From NCBI RefSeq assembly GCF_000380645.1, contig NZ_AQXZ01000016.1:310001-374000 (forward strand): 64,000 bases of DNA, written 5' to 3'. The position numbers were made by a program, and so were the translations under genes. Below are positions 1 to 9,705 of the stretch, one piece after another. Below the pieces are notes generated by a model. It ran no database searches. It was not told where the DNA came from and was given only the letters and a program-made list of their open reading frames with translations. Each line of letters begins with the position of its first letter. Position 1 is the first letter of the stretch. This DNA is from Smaragdicoccus niigatensis DSM 44881 = NBRC 103563 (lineage in GTDB: Bacteria; Actinomycetota; Actinomycetes; Mycobacteriales; Mycobacteriaceae).

Positions 1-632
1 GTGATCAGTCGAACGACCTCGTCATGTTCGATGTTTCCGGCGACCGCAATGACCATCTTCTCCGGCGTGTAGCGCTGCACGTGGAACGTGTGCAGCGCCT
101 CCTGACCCATCGACATGACGGTGTCCTCGGTGCCGATGATCGGCCGGCCGATCGCATCGCTGCCGAACAGCGCCTCGAGCAGGGCATCTCCGACAAGATC
201 CTCGAAGTCGTCATCGCGCATCGCGAGTTCTTCGAGCACGACTTGGCGTTCGAGGTCGACGTCGGCTTCCCGGCACAGACCACGCAGCACGACATCGGAG
301 ACGACGTCGATCGCCATCGCCAGATCTTCGTCGATGACGTGCGCATAGAAGCACGTGTGTTCTTTCGACGTGAAAGCGTTCAGCTCTCCACCGACCGCTT
401 CGAGACTCTGGTTGATCTCCAGAGCCGAACGCGTCGGTGTCGCCTTGAACAACAAGTGCTCGAGAAAGTGTGCGGCTCCGGCAACGGCAGGATCCTCATC
501 GCGGGAACCCACCCCCACCCACACACCGATGGAGGCGGAACGAACGCCGGGGACGCGCTCGGTGACAACCCGGATTCCTCCGGGCAGCACCGAGCGCGAA
601 ACACCAGCGTCTGCGGCGTTACTCAGCAGCAA
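1..632 (-). CDS. M16 family zinc metallopeptidase (PepR-like), 3' part beyond window
   Basis: A continuous minus-strand reading frame follows pnp and runs off the left edge, so only about 210 N-terminal residues are present. It carries the inverted zinc motif HFLEH of M16 (insulinase/pitrilysin) peptidases. The usual downstream acidic stretch is also present ([12 protein letters not shown]), followed by [19 protein letters not shown], typical of the mycobacterial PepR family. These peptidases act on small or partially unfolded peptides. The order peptidase after pnp matches M. tuberculosis Rv2783c-Rv2782c. The start is uncertain: TTG at 632 would overlap the pnp stop by 14 bases, and GTG at 671 is an in-frame alternative. 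Family assignment is firm; the exact start and the C-terminal half are not visible. Confidence 0.85.
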   Translation of the reverse strand, partial: MLLSNAADAGVSRSVLPGGIRVVTERVPGVRSASIGVWVGVGSRDEDPAVAGAAHFLEHLLFKATPTRSALEINQSLEAVGGELNAFTSKEHTCFYAHVIDEDLAMAIDVVSDVVLRGLCREADVDLERQVVLEELAMRDDDFEDLVGDALLEALFGSDAIGRPIIGTEDTVMSMGQEALHTFHVQRYTPEKMVIAVAGNIEHDEVVRLI

Positions 633-2865
633 CTGCCTCGGTCTCGAGGGGAGCGTCGGCTGCGTCAGCACCCGCGGCACCCTCTTCGACGACCGGCACG
701 AGCGAGATCTTGCCGCGGTTGTCGATGTCGACGATCTCGACGCGGATCTTGCTGCCGACGTTCACGACATCCTCGACCTTGGCGATGCGCTTGCCGTTGC
801 CCAGCTTCGAGATGTGAACCAGACCATCGCGACCCGGGAGCAGCGAGACGAACGCACCGAAGGCGGTGGTCTTCACGACGGTTCCCATAAAGCGCTCGCC
901 GACCTTCGGCAGCTGCGGGTTGGCGATGGCGTTGATCAGGTCGATCGCCGCCTGTGCCGACGGACCGTCGGCCGCACCGACGTAGACCGTGCCGTCATCC
1001 TCGATCGAGATGTTGGCGCCAGTCTGCTCGGTGATCGAGTTGATCATCTTGCCCTTGGGTCCGATGACCTCGCCGATCTTGTCCACCGGGACCTTGATCG
1101 TGGTGATGCGAGGCGCGAAAGCGCTCATCTCGTCCGGAGCGTCGATGGCCTCAGCCATCACGTCGAGGATCGTGAAGCGGGCATCGCGGGCCTGGCTCAG
1201 CGCACCGGCGAGGACCTGCGACGGAATACCGTCGAGCTTGGTGTCGAGCTGCAGAGCAGTGACGAACTCGCGGGTACCAGCGACCTTGAAGTCCATGTCA
1301 CCGAAGGCGTCCTCAGCACCGAGGATGTCGGTGAGGGCCACATAGCGGGTCTCGCCGTCGATCGTGTCCGACACGAGTCCCATGGCGATACCGGCGACCG
1401 GCGCCTTGAGCGGAACACCGGCGTTGAGCAGCGACAACGTCGAGGCACAGACCGAACCCATCGAGGTCGAGCCGTTGGAGCTGAGCGCCTCCGACACCTG
1501 ACGAATCGCGTACGGGAACTCTTCCTGACTCGGCAGAACCGGCATCAGGGCCCGCTCAGCAAGCGCACCGTGGCCGATTTCGCGGCGCTTCGGCGAACCG
1601 ACGCGACCGGTCTCACCGGTCGAGTACGGCGGGAAGTTGTAGTGGTGCATGTAGCGCTTGCTGGTCTCCGGCCCGAGGGAGTCGACCTGCTGCGCCATCT
1701 TGACCATGTCGAGGGTGGTGATGCCCATGATCTGGGTCTCGCCGCGCTCGAACAGCGCCGAACCGTGTGCCCGCGGGACGACCGCGACCTCGGCCGACAG
1801 CGAACGGATGTCAGTCAGGCCACGCCCGTCGATACGGAACTTGTCGGTCAGGATGCGCTGACGGACGAGCTTCTTGGTGACCGAGCGGAACGCCGCACCG
1901 ATCTCCTTCTCGCGACCCTCGAACGACGGGACGACAGCGTCGAGGACCTCGACCTTTACCTCGTCGATGCGGTCTTCGCGCTCCTGCTTGCCGGCGATTG
2001 TCAGCGCCTCGGACAGCTTGTCCTTCGCGGCGGCGTAGACAGCGTCGTAGGCGTCATCGGCGTACGGCGGGAAGAGTTTGAACTCGCCGGTCTCCTTGGC
2101 GGTCAGCGCCGCCAGGTCCGCCTGCGCCTTGCACAGCGTCGCGATGAACGGCTTGGCAGCCTCGAGGCCCTCAGCGACGACCGTCTCGGTCGGAGCGGTG
2201 GCACCATCGGCGACGAGCGCGATGACGTTGTCGGTCGCCTCGGCCTCGACCATCATGATCGCGACGTCGTTACCGACGACACGACCTGCGACGACCATGT
2301 CGAACACAGCCTTCTCGAGCTGCTCGTTGGTCGGGAATGCGACCCACTGGCCCTCGATCAGAGCGACGCGAACGCCACCGACCGGGCCGGAGAACGGCAG
2401 GCCGGCAAGCTGCGTCGACGCCGATGCCGCGTTGATCGCGACAACGTCGTACAGGTCCTTAGGGTCCAAGCTCAGGATCGTCACGACGACCTGGATCTCG
2501 TTGCGCAGACCGTCGACGAACGACGGGCGCAGCGGACGGTCGATGAGGCGGCAGGTCAGGATCGCGTCGGTCGACGGACGACCTTCACGACGGAAGAACG
2601 ATCCCGGGATGCGACCCGCGGCGTACATCCGCTCCTCGACGTCGACGGTCAATGGGAAGAAGTCGAACTGCTCCTTCGGAGCCTTGCTCGCGGTCGTGGT
2701 CGACAGCAACATCGTGTTGTCATCGAGGTAGGCGACTACCGCACCGCCGGCCTGCTTTGCCAGGCGACCCGTCTCGAAACGGATCACGCGCTGGCCGAAG
2801 GAGCCATTGTCGAGGACCGCGGTCGACTCGAAAACGCCCTCTTCGATTTCTACTGCACTTGTCAT
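619..2865 (-). CDS. pnp: Polyribonucleotide nucleotidyltransferase (PNPase)
   Basis: Phosphorolytic 3'-5' exoribonuclease and guanosine pentaphosphate synthetase-type enzyme, acting in the cytoplasm in mRNA decay. The 748-residue product has two RNase PH-like cores, then a KH domain ([12 protein letters not shown]) and a C-terminal S1 domain ([20 protein letters not shown]), and an acidic tail. Length matches actinobacterial PNPase. The frame is open to 3012, but the ATG at 2865 begins the conserved N-terminus ([15 protein letters not shown]) and has a purine-rich upstream stretch (GAGAAGAGAAAAC), so it is chosen. It follows rpsO on the same strand after an apparent terminator, leaving a leader of about 280 bases with no other gene. 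In E. coli pnp is autoregulated through its leader; whether this happens here is unknown. Confidence 0.97.
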   Translation of the reverse strand: MTSAVEIEEGVFESTAVLDNGSFGQRVIRFETGRLAKQAGGAVVAYLDDNTMLLSTTTASKAPKEQFDFFPLTVDVEERMYAAGRIPGSFFRREGRPSTDAILTCRLIDRPLRPSFVDGLRNEIQVVVTILSLDPKDLYDVVAINAASASTQLAGLPFSGPVGGVRVALIEGQWVAFPTNEQLEKAVFDMVVAGRVVGNDVAIMMVEAEATDNVIALVADGATAPTETVVAEGLEAAKPFIATLCKAQADLAALTAKETGEFKLFPPYADDAYDAVYAAAKDKLSEALTIAGKQEREDRIDEVKVEVLDAVVPSFEGREKEIGAAFRSVTKKLVRQRILTDKFRIDGRGLTDIRSLSAEVAVVPRAHGSALFERGETQIMGITTLDMVKMAQQVDSLGPETSKRYMHHYNFPPYSTGETGRVGSPKRREIGHGALAERALMPVLPSQEEFPYAIRQVSEALSSNGSTSMGSVCASTLSLLNAGVPLKAPVAGIAMGLVSDTIDGETRYVALTDILGAEDAFGDMDFKVAGTREFVTALQLDTKLDGIPSQVLAGALSQARDARFTILDVMAEAIDAPDEMSAFAPRITTIKVPVDKIGEVIGPKGKMINSITEQTGANISIEDDGTVYVGAADGPSAQAAIDLINAIANPQLPKVGERFMGTVVKTTAFGAFVSLLPGRDGLVHISKLGNGKRIAKVEDVVNVGSKIRVEIVDIDNRGKISLVPVVEEGAAGADAADAPLETEAVAAE

Positions 2866-3142
2866 GTTTTCTCTTCTCGACCTCTCGTCTTCGCCGTAGC
2901 CGATTCGGCGCACGAAAACCCTCGTGGTTCTCGCACGGCGCCTGACGAAAGGGAGGCGGTCATCGATCGAAGCCCGGGGTTTCTTAACCGTTGAAGAGAC
3001 CCGCAGAGCCACTACCGAGGACCGACGCCAGATTTTGTCAGGGCCTACGGCTCGCCGGCCCCTCTCATCCTGAGATGGCCGACACAGGGAGTCTACGTGA
3101 CCGAGTCCGGACCACTGACGTCACATCCCCTCGACGCAAACG

Positions 3143-3178
3143 AAAAAACCCGCGAGTGCCGAAGCATTTCGCGGGTTT
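3143..3178 (-). terminator. Rho-independent terminator after rpsO
   Basis: Read on the minus strand, arms AACCCGCGA and TCGCGGGTT enclose a loop that can itself form TGC-TTCG-GCA. The right arm runs into six T residues. It lies 15 bases past the rpsO stop, so it should end most rpsO transcripts before pnp. Confidence 0.85.
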
Positions 3179-3192
3179 GTCGTGGACTTGCG

Positions 3193-3462
3193 TTATCGAC
3201 GCAGGCCGAGACGCTCGATGAGCGAGCGGTAGCGCTCGACGTCGGTCTTCGCGACATACTTGAGCAGACGACGACGGCGACCGACGAGCAGGAGCAGGCC
3301 ACGACGCGAGTGGTGGTCGTGCTTGTGCTGCTTGAGGTGCTCAGTCAGGTCCTTGATGCGCTTGGTCAGCAGTGCGACCTGAGCCTCCGGCGAACCGGTG
3401 TCGGTCTCGTGCACGCCGTACTCGGTAAGGATGGACTTCTTGTCCTCAGTGGTGAGAGCCAC
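3193..3462 (-). CDS. rpsO: 30S ribosomal protein S15
   Basis: Primary 16S rRNA-binding protein of the small-subunit platform. The 89-residue product carries the S15 hallmarks: [19 protein letters not shown] near residue 24, then [12 protein letters not shown], and the C-terminal [12 protein letters not shown]. The frame is open further upstream, but the GTG at 3462 gives the canonical N-terminus ([12 protein letters not shown]) and has an AGGAG Shine-Dalgarno five to seven bases before it. A hairpin terminator follows. Gene order ribF-rpsO-pnp is conserved in related actinobacteria, though here the PIG-L-type gene lies on the opposite strand between ribF and rpsO. Confidence 0.98.
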   Translation of the reverse strand: MALTTEDKKSILTEYGVHETDTGSPEAQVALLTKRIKDLTEHLKQHKHDHHSRRGLLLLVGRRRRLLKYVAKTDVERYRSLIERLGLRR

Positions 3463-3610
3463 GGATTTCTCCTGGTGATCACGTTTGCGCGAAAAGATCC
3501 TCCCTGAAACCAACACAGGCAGGTGGCCGGCCACCGCAAACCGCAGCACACACCGCGCGCAAGATTATCAGCTCAGACGTTCGAGACCGAAATCGAGTAG
3601 CTTCCACCCC

Positions 3611-4294
3611 ATGTCCGATTCGAGAACGCTCATCGTGAGCCCGCATCTCGACGACGCCGCACTGTCCGTGAGCCATGTCCTGCAGCGCGGCAATGCGACG
3701 GTGGTGACCATCTTTGCCGGTGATCCACCCGCGGGGATCCCACTCTCCACCTGGGATATCCGATCCGGCGCACGCGACGCCATCGAGCACATGGAAGTCC
3801 GGCGGGCCGAAGACCGGAACGCGCTGGCCGTCTACCCGAACGTCGACGTCATCCACTGGAACTACGTCGACAACCAGTATCGGACCGAACCGCTGTCGAT
3901 CCCCGACCTCACGTCGGCCATCGATGAACTTGCCGCCGACTTCGACGAATGCTGGTTTCCGGCGGGCATCGGCAGACACCCCGATCACGTCGCCGTCGCG
4001 ACCGCTTGTGCCGACGTGGAAGCGCAGGGGGCCTTCACCTATGCGGATCTGCCCTACGCCCACCGATCCGCGCGACTACGCCACGGTGCCGTCGAGGTCG
4101 CGCTGGACGACGCGCAGGCAAACGCGAAGCAGCAGAGTTGTGCCTGCTACCAGAGCCAATTGGCCGGGTTGCGCGAGAGTTTTCCGCGACTCGACACCGT
4201 GAACCTCCGGACCGAATGGTTCTGGGAAGGTCCGATCAGCTCTCCGCCGCCAGGACTGCTCGCGTCTTTGCTACGTCGTCGTCGACGGCCTTGA
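3611..4294 (+). CDS. PIG-L/LmbE family deacetylase
   Basis: Zinc-dependent N-deacetylase-like protein of 227 residues. Visible family motifs are SPHLDDAALS at the N-terminus (PHxDD zinc and base residues) and GRHPDHVAV near the middle (HPDH, zinc ligand). Family members deacetylate N-acetylglucosamine conjugates (MshB and Mca in mycothiol metabolism, PIG-L in GPI synthesis). This one is shorter and more divergent than MshB or Mca, so its substrate is not assigned. ATG at 3611 is chosen because the homologous region starts there. The gene is divergent from rpsO. Its 3' end overlaps the 3' end of ribF by 59 bases on the opposite strand. Confidence 0.85.
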   Translation: MSDSRTLIVSPHLDDAALSVSHVLQRGNATVVTIFAGDPPAGIPLSTWDIRSGARDAIEHMEVRRAEDRNALAVYPNVDVIHWNYVDNQYRTEPLSIPDLTSAIDELAADFDECWFPAGIGRHPDHVAVATACADVEAQGAFTYADLPYAHRSARLRHGAVEVALDDAQANAKQQSCACYQSQLAGLRESFPRLDTVNLRTEWFWEGPISSPPPGLLASLLRRRRRP

Positions 4295-5201
4295 CCAGTT
4301 CATCGACCGAGTCGAACTTCAGCATCGGTCGCAGGTGTTCGACGAAGTCGAGCGCCACATACTTGCCGTAAAGGTCGGGCTCGCCTTCGAGAACGAACGC
4401 TTCGACCGTGCGCTCCTTGCCGGAGAACGTCGGGTTGGTACCAACCGACACCGCCGCCGGCATTCGCTCCCCCGCGACGAGCGTTCCGAACTGGCCGCCG
4501 CCACTGAGCACCATGAACCAGGCCGCGTACACACCGTCGGCAGGGATCGCCGCGTATTGCGGCGGCTGGATGTTCGCCGTCGGGAAACCGAGACCGCGCC
4601 CCCGGCCGAAGCCATGGACGACGTGCCCCTCGATGCGGTGGTACCGACCGAGCGCATCACATGCTGCGCGCACATCGCCGGCGTCCACGCACGCGCGGGC
4701 GTAGGTCGAGGAGAACGTCAACGCGTCCTCACCCACCAGCGACACCGCGTCCACGGTGAACCCGAACCGGCGTCCGTCATCGGCGAGTGTGGCGACGTCC
4801 CCGGCCGCCTTGCGTCCATACGTGAAGTTCTGCCCGACGACGACCTCGGCAACATGCAATCGCTCGACGAGAATCTCGCGCGTGTAGCGCTCGGGGGTGT
4901 ACTTCATGAAGTCGGCGGTGAACGGCATGACGCAGAAGACGTCGACGCCGAGTTCCTCGGCGAGTTCCGCGCGTCGGGTCAGCGTGGTGAGCTGCGCCGG
5001 GTGACTACCCGGACGAACGACCTCCATCGGGTGCGGATCGAACGTCATCAGGACACAGGGAACCCGTCGACGCCGAGCCGCCGCCACCGCTCGACCGATC
5101 AACTGTTGGTGCCCGCGATGCACTCCGTCGAACACGCCGATCGTCAGAACGCAGCGGCCCCAATCGGCCGGAACATCATCGACCCCACGCCATCTCAGCA
5201 C
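4236..5201 (-). CDS. ribF: Bifunctional riboflavin kinase / FAD synthetase
   Basis: Converts riboflavin to FMN and then FAD in the cytoplasm. The N-terminal FAD synthetase domain shows the nucleotidyltransferase motif VLTIGVFDGVHRGHQQLI. The C-terminal riboflavin kinase domain shows GRGRGLGFPTANI and the terminal VALDFVEHLRPMLKFDS. About 321 residues, usual for RibF. GTG at 5201 gives the typical actinobacterial N-terminus (MLRWRGVDDVPADWGRCVL). An in-frame GTG at 5231 would add ten residues; neither has a clear Shine-Dalgarno. It is divergent from the metal regulator gene at 5270 and overlaps the PIG-L gene tail to tail. Confidence 0.95.
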   Translation of the reverse strand: MLRWRGVDDVPADWGRCVLTIGVFDGVHRGHQQLIGRAVAAARRRRVPCVLMTFDPHPMEVVRPGSHPAQLTTLTRRAELAEELGVDVFCVMPFTADFMKYTPERYTREILVERLHVAEVVVGQNFTYGRKAAGDVATLADDGRRFGFTVDAVSLVGEDALTFSSTYARACVDAGDVRAACDALGRYHRIEGHVVHGFGRGRGLGFPTANIQPPQYAAIPADGVYAAWFMVLSGGGQFGTLVAGERMPAAVSVGTNPTFSGKERTVEAFVLEGEPDLYGKYVALDFVEHLRPMLKFDSVDELVKAVDDDVAKTRAVLAAES

Positions 5202-5269
5202 GTCTCGGAGCGTAACAGGGTGCGCTGGCACGCTTCAGGTCGAGACGAAAGCCCGTAAACTCGATAACT

Positions 5270-5971
5270 GTGCCGAGAACTCGCCCCGGAACCAACGCCG
5301 ATGATGTCTTGACCGCAGTCGCCCAGGACTACCTCAAGGTCATCTGGACGGCGCAGGAATGGTCGAACACCCCGGTCTCGACGAAGATGCTCGCCGAGAA
5401 GATCGGCGTCTCGGCATCGACCGTCTCGGAGGCAGTGCGCAAGCTCGCCGGCCAGGGCCTCGTCGAGCACGAGCGTTATGGCGCAATCGAACTCACGCCA
5501 GAAGGCCGCGCGGCCGCGGTCAGCATGGTCCGTCGCCACCGGCTCATCGAGACGTTCCTCGTGCACGAACTCGGCTATGGCTGGGACGAGGTGCACGACG
5601 AAGCCGAGGTGCTCGAGCACGCTGTCTCGGACCTGCTCATCAGCCGTATCGAATCCAAGCTCGGATTCCCCCAGCGCGACCCGCACGGCGACCCGATTCC
5701 GTCCGCCGATGGCCGCGTACCCACCACTCCGTCACGGCAACTGGCCGACCTCCACAATGGCGAATCCGGTCGGATCACGCGCATCTCGGACTCCGACCCC
5801 GCGATGCTTCGCTACTTCGAATCCGTTGGTATCACGCTGGACGAGCGCCTAGCCGTCGTGGAACGTCGGGACTTCGCCGGCACCATCGCCATCCAGATCG
5901 GCGACTCGACGTCCGACCCGGTCGACCTCGGCCAGCCCGCCGCCCGATCGATCTGGCTCGGCGTCGACTGA
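5270..5971 (+). CDS. DtxR/MntR-family metal-dependent transcriptional regulator (SirR-like)
   Basis: A 233-residue metal-activated repressor. The N-terminal winged helix spans about residues 10-75 (VSTKMLAEKIGVSASTVSEA as recognition region). A dimerisation and metal-binding domain follows, with HRLIETFLVHELGYGWDEVH and EVLEHAVSD motifs. An FeoA/SH3-like C-terminal domain begins near residue 155. This is the three-domain arrangement of IdeR and SirR. The position next to ribF matches Rv2788 (sirR). Known relatives respond to Mn(II) or Fe(II); which metal applies here cannot be read from sequence. The GTG start at 5270 is supported by homology. A bidirectional hairpin follows. Confidence 0.9.
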   Translation: MPRTRPGTNADDVLTAVAQDYLKVIWTAQEWSNTPVSTKMLAEKIGVSASTVSEAVRKLAGQGLVEHERYGAIELTPEGRAAAVSMVRRHRLIETFLVHELGYGWDEVHDEAEVLEHAVSDLLISRIESKLGFPQRDPHGDPIPSADGRVPTTPSRQLADLHNGESGRITRISDSDPAMLRYFESVGITLDERLAVVERRDFAGTIAIQIGDSTSDPVDLGQPAARSIWLGVD

Positions 5972-5987
5972 CTCCCTCTGCACACAC

Positions 5988-6024
5988 GAGAAAAGGCCCG
6001 GACCGAAGTCCGAGCCCTTTCTCG
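5988..6024. terminator. Bidirectional hairpin terminator
   Basis: Near-perfect inverted repeat: GAGAAAAGGCCCGGAC, CGAA loop, GTCCGAGCCCTTTCTC. It lies between the convergent regulator gene (ends 5971) and ctaF (ends 6033). The arm ends are rich in A and T on either strand, so it can serve both. Confidence 0.8.
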
Positions 6025-6032
6025 TTGACTGC

Positions 6033-6449
6033 TTAGTGCTTCTCAGGTCCGAGGTAGTACTCGAAGACCAGACCAAACGTCGCGGCGAGGATCAGAACGG
6101 CTCCCACCGCGATGAGCCACGGCTCGAAGAACGCCAAACCGGTAGCGGTGATGGTGATCATCGCAGCCAGGGTGATGGGCCAAAAGCTACCCGGGCTGAA
6201 GAAGCCCAGCTCGCCGGCGCCGTCCGAGATCTCCGCATCCTCGACGTCTTCTGGACGCAGGTCCAGACGGCGGGCGACGAAGCGGAAGTACGTCGCGATG
6301 ATGAACGACAGTCCGGTCGTCAGGACGAGGGCGGTAACGCCCGCGTACTCAGTTCCCTTGTTCGACAGCGTGGTGAACGCACCGTAGAGAAGCGTCGCGA
6401 ACAAGAAGAAGACCGTCAGGAGCTCGAAGAGCTTGGCTTCTACGCGCAT
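6033..6449 (-). CDS. ctaF: Cytochrome c oxidase subunit IV (actinobacterial CtaF)
   Basis: Small integral membrane subunit of the aa3-type oxidase in the bcc-aa3 supercomplex. The 138-residue product has about four hydrophobic segments (residues 8-28, 38-58, 88-106, 110-130). It also has the conserved CtaF ending [14 protein letters not shown] and the motif [10 protein letters not shown]. It starts 14 bases after ctaC on the same strand and is evidently co-transcribed with it, the usual ctaC-ctaF arrangement. The subunit has no redox centre and is thought to stabilise the complex. Confidence 0.95.
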   Translation of the reverse strand: MRVEAKLFELLTVFFLFATLLYGAFTTLSNKGTEYAGVTALVLTTGLSFIIATYFRFVARRLDLRPEDVEDAEISDGAGELGFFSPGSFWPITLAAMITITATGLAFFEPWLIAVGAVLILAATFGLVFEYYLGPEKH

Positions 6450-6463
6450 GTTGTCTCAGTCCC

Positions 6464-7564
6464 TTACTTGCCCGGCAGACCCGAGGCTTCCTTGGAAGCC
6501 CGGTCGGTGTTGAACGGAGCGGTCGAGGTCGCGATTGGCGACTCACCGATGGCAGCGAGGGCTTCACCGGTGGTCTTGCCCTGCTTACGCAGATCTATGT
6601 ACTTCTGGAAGTTCTCTGGCGAAACCGCGCGAACCTCGAAGTTCATCATCGAGTGGTAGGCACCGCACATTTCCGCACAACGTCCGACGTAGGCGCCGGT
6701 CCTCTCGATCTTGTCGATCTGGAAGATGTTGTCCGAGTGGTTCTCGGCGGGGTTCGGCACGACGTCACGCTTAAAGAGGAAGTCGATGACCCAGAACGAG
6801 TGAACGACGTCCGCCGAAGCGATGTGGAACTCGATGCGCCTGTCGATCGGAAGCACCAGAACCGGAACCTCGGTCGACGAGCCGACGGTCTCGACGTTGT
6901 CGTACTTCAGGTAGCTGAGGTCTTCACCCGACTTGCCGTGAACCGGTCCGGGGCGAAGGCACTCGTCCTTGCGCTCCTTGAGCGCTTCGCCCGACAGCTT
7001 GGCAAGCTCTTCCTGGGCGCACTCACCGGTGGTCAGCGAGCGAGTCTTCAGTGCTTCGGCGGCCTTCGCCATCTCGGCTTCCTTGGCCGTGTTGGCCATG
7101 TTCACACCGTCGATCTCGCGGTAACCGAACTTCCAGTTCCACTGGAAGGCCGTGACGTCGACCGTCACGTCCGCCTTCTTGGTGTGGTCGTTCACGTAGT
7201 TCTGCACCACGACGGTGAAGTAGAACAGCACCGAGATGATGACGAACGGGATGAACGTGTACGTCAGTTCGAGCGCCATGTTGTAACCGGTCTGGCGCGG
7301 GAACTCGGGGCTGTCCTTCTTCTTACGGTGGAATGCCACCGTCCAGAAGGTGAGGCCCCACACGAAGACACCCATTGCGAGTGCCGCGACCACCGACCAC
7401 GACCAGAAGTCGCGCATCTTCGTGGCCTGCGGCGTAACGCCCTCGGGCCAACCAAAGCGCGTCACGCCATTGTTCAGATCGCAGCCTGAAAGAACCAGGG
7501 CCGCTACGACCAGCGCGAGCGCCAATCCAGCACGCCGGAGAACCCGACTGTGTTGCACGTTCAT
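6464..7564 (-). CDS. ctaC: Cytochrome c oxidase subunit II
   Basis: Holds the CuA centre that accepts electrons in the aa3 oxidase. The 366-residue precursor has a lipoprotein-type signal with lipobox LVLSGC (Cys28 as expected lipid site). Two further membrane helices lie near residues 50-75 and 95-125. The periplasm-facing cupredoxin domain ends with CuA ligands in GRCAEMCGAYHSMM and a preceding His in DVVHSFWV. An insertion of roughly 50 residues between FGYREID and LSYLKYDNVE carries two cysteines; similar insertions occur in actinobacterial CtaC. It lies upstream of ctaF and is divergent from asnB, as in M. tuberculosis Rv2200c/Rv2201. Confidence 0.96.
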   Translation of the reverse strand: MNVQHSRVLRRAGLALALVVAALVLSGCDLNNGVTRFGWPEGVTPQATKMRDFWSWSVVAALAMGVFVWGLTFWTVAFHRKKKDSPEFPRQTGYNMALELTYTFIPFVIISVLFYFTVVVQNYVNDHTKKADVTVDVTAFQWNWKFGYREIDGVNMANTAKEAEMAKAAEALKTRSLTTGECAQEELAKLSGEALKERKDECLRPGPVHGKSGEDLSYLKYDNVETVGSSTEVPVLVLPIDRRIEFHIASADVVHSFWVIDFLFKRDVVPNPAENHSDNIFQIDKIERTGAYVGRCAEMCGAYHSMMNFEVRAVSPENFQKYIDLRKQGKTTGEALAAIGESPIATSTAPFNTDRASKEASGLPGK

Positions 7565-7749
7565 GCCTTCCTGATCGCCAAAAACCGCAGGGGCAAGCCA
7601 GAAGCTCTGGCCCGAATACTACGCAGCGTAGACCAGTTCCGTGGCGACTTCGTTGACGGGTCCGCAGCGACACACCGAAATGCTCGGGCATACTCGGCAT
7701 TTGAGATTCAGTTGGGCCGGTGAAAGCCGCTAGATCGAGGCAGGTAAAC

Positions 7750-9705
7750 GTGTGTGGACTGATCGGGTTTCTTGCGGCATCGGGAACCAATAAAGGGACG
7801 ATTTCGCAGGTAGAAGCCGGTTTGCCATGCATGCGGCACCGCGGGCCGGATGAACACGGCACTTGGCATGACAAAGACCTCATTTTGGGCTTCAACCGGC
7901 TCTCGATCATCGACATCGAGCACTCACACCAGCCATTGCACTGGGGTCCGCCGGAACAGCCCAACCGATACGCACTGTCGTTCAACGGTGAGATCTACAA
8001 CTATCTGGAGATTCGCGCTGAACTGAAGGAGAAGTACGGCGCGGTGTTCCACACCGAGGGCGACAGTGAATCGATCGTCGCCGCTTTCCACTATTGGGGC
8101 TTGGATGCGATCCCGAAGCTGCGGGGCATGTTCGCCTTCGCGGTGTGGGACACCATCGAGCGCAAGATCGTCATCGCCCGCGACCCCTTCGGCATCAAGC
8201 CGCTGTTCCTGGCGACCGGCCCCGGCGGCACCGCATTCGGTAGTGAGAAGAAGAGTCTTCTCGAACTTCTGCCGGCGCTCGGGCTCGGCACCGACCTCGA
8301 TCCCCGCGCGATCCAGCACTACACCGAACTGCAGTACGTGCCCGAGCCCGAGACGTTGCACAAGGACATCGGACGCCTCGAGTCCGGTTGCTACGCGACC
8401 TTCGCGCCCGGTGAGAAGCCCGTCGTCACGCGCTACTTCAAGCCGCAGTTCAAGGTGCGTCCGTTTGCCAAGGGCACTGAGCAACAGCGCTACCACGAGA
8501 TCGCGGAGGCACTGCGGGACTCGGTCGCCAAGCACATGCGCGCAGACGTGACCGTCGGCTCGTTCCTCTCGGGAGGCATCGACTCGACCGCCATCGCGGC
8601 GCTGGCGATCCAGCACAACCCGAAGCTCATCACCTTCACGGTCGGTTTCGATCGCGAGGGCTACTCCGAGGTCGACGTCGCAGCCGAGACCGCCGAGGCT
8701 ATCGGCGCACGTCACGTCGTCAAGAAGGTCACTCCGGAGGAGTACGCGGCATCGCTCCCCTCGATCGTCTGGTACCTCGACGACCCGGTTGCCGACCCCT
8801 CGCTCGTTCCGCTCTATTTCGTCGCGCGCGAAGCCCGCAAGCACGTCAAGGTCGTGCTGTCCGGCGAGGGCTCGGACGAACTCTTCGGCGGATACACGAT
8901 CTATCGCGAGCCGCTTTCGCTCAAGCCCTTCGAGAAGCTCACGCCGGGGATGCGCCGCGCGGCTGCTCGAATGTCGGATCGCATGCCCGACGGGCGACGC
9001 GGTAAGAGCCTGCTCAGCCGTGGCTCGATGACACTCGAAGACCGCTACTACGGCAATGCGCGGTCGTTCAACGACGAGCAGCTCAAGTCCGTCCTGCGCG
9101 ACTTCCGGCCGGAGTGGCTGCACCAGGACGTCACCGCTCCGATCTACGCGGAGTCCGAGGGGTGGGACCCGGTGGCGCGCATGCAGCACCTCGACTTGTT
9201 CACGTGGATGCGCGGCGACATCCTCGTCAAGGCCGACAAGATCACCATGGCGAACTCGCTCGAACTTCGCGTTCCGTTCCTCGACAACGAGGTGTACCGC
9301 GTCGCCGAGCAGATCCCGTACAAGCAGAAACTGACCAACCGGCGGACCGCTCGCAAGAGCGGCATGCCGGCGACGACCAAGTACGCGCTCCGCAAGGCGC
9401 TCGAAGAGATCGTGCCGCCGCACGTGCTCCACCGGCCCAAGCTCGGCTTCCCGGTTCCGCTTCGCCACTGGCTGGCCGGACCCGAACTGTACGACTGGGC
9501 GGCCGACCACATCACGGCGTCGCAGACCGACCACATCTTCAACAAGGCCGCGGTCATGCAGATGCTCGTCGACCACCGCGCCGGGGTGACGGACAACAGC
9601 CGCCGTATCTGGAACGTGCTGGTCGCGATGATCTGGCACGGCATCTTCGTGGAGAAGCGGATCGTGCCCGAGATCGAAGAGCAGGAGTACGCAGTCAAGC
9701 TGTGA
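7750..9705 (+). CDS. asnB: Asparagine synthetase (glutamine-hydrolysing)
   Basis: Forms asparagine from aspartate, ATP and glutamine, or a related amidation reaction. GTG at 7750 is chosen over the upstream GTG at 7720 because it places Cys at position 2 (MCGLIGF), the N-terminal nucleophile of class II glutamine amidotransferases. The glutaminase domain covers about residues 1-215 (RHRGPDEHG, FNGEIYNY). The synthetase domain has the PP-loop VGSFLSGGIDSTAIAAL and LSGEGSDELFGGY. Length 651 residues matches Rv2201. Relatives near ctaC in mycobacteria are linked to cell-wall and antibiotic-tolerance phenotypes, so the acceptor could be something other than free aspartate. It shares a GTGA overlap with the next gene. 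Confidence 0.95.
   Translation: MCGLIGFLAASGTNKGTISQVEAGLPCMRHRGPDEHGTWHDKDLILGFNRLSIIDIEHSHQPLHWGPPEQPNRYALSFNGEIYNYLEIRAELKEKYGAVFHTEGDSESIVAAFHYWGLDAIPKLRGMFAFAVWDTIERKIVIARDPFGIKPLFLATGPGGTAFGSEKKSLLELLPALGLGTDLDPRAIQHYTELQYVPEPETLHKDIGRLESGCYATFAPGEKPVVTRYFKPQFKVRPFAKGTEQQRYHEIAEALRDSVAKHMRADVTVGSFLSGGIDSTAIAALAIQHNPKLITFTVGFDREGYSEVDVAAETAEAIGARHVVKKVTPEEYAASLPSIVWYLDDPVADPSLVPLYFVAREARKHVKVVLSGEGSDELFGGYTIYREPLSLKPFEKLTPGMRRAAARMSDRMPDGRRGKSLLSRGSMTLEDRYYGNARSFNDEQLKSVLRDFRPEWLHQDVTAPIYAESEGWDPVARMQHLDLFTWMRGDILVKADKITMANSLELRVPFLDNEVYRVAEQIPYKQKLTNRRTARKSGMPATTKYALRKALEEIVPPHVLHRPKLGFPVPLRHWLAGPELYDWAADHITASQTDHIFNKAAVMQMLVDHRAGVTDNSRRIWNVLVAMIWHGIFVEKRIVPEIEEQEYAVKL

Noticed and set aside
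355-2994. 879-residue plus-strand open frame opposite pnp
   Set aside because: Shadow of pnp on the other strand with compositional bias (long runs of Asp, Arg, Val, Leu) and no motifs.
7924-9639. 571-residue minus-strand open frame opposite asnB
   Set aside because: Antisense shadow of asnB; no domain, no start context, and it conflicts with a certain gene.
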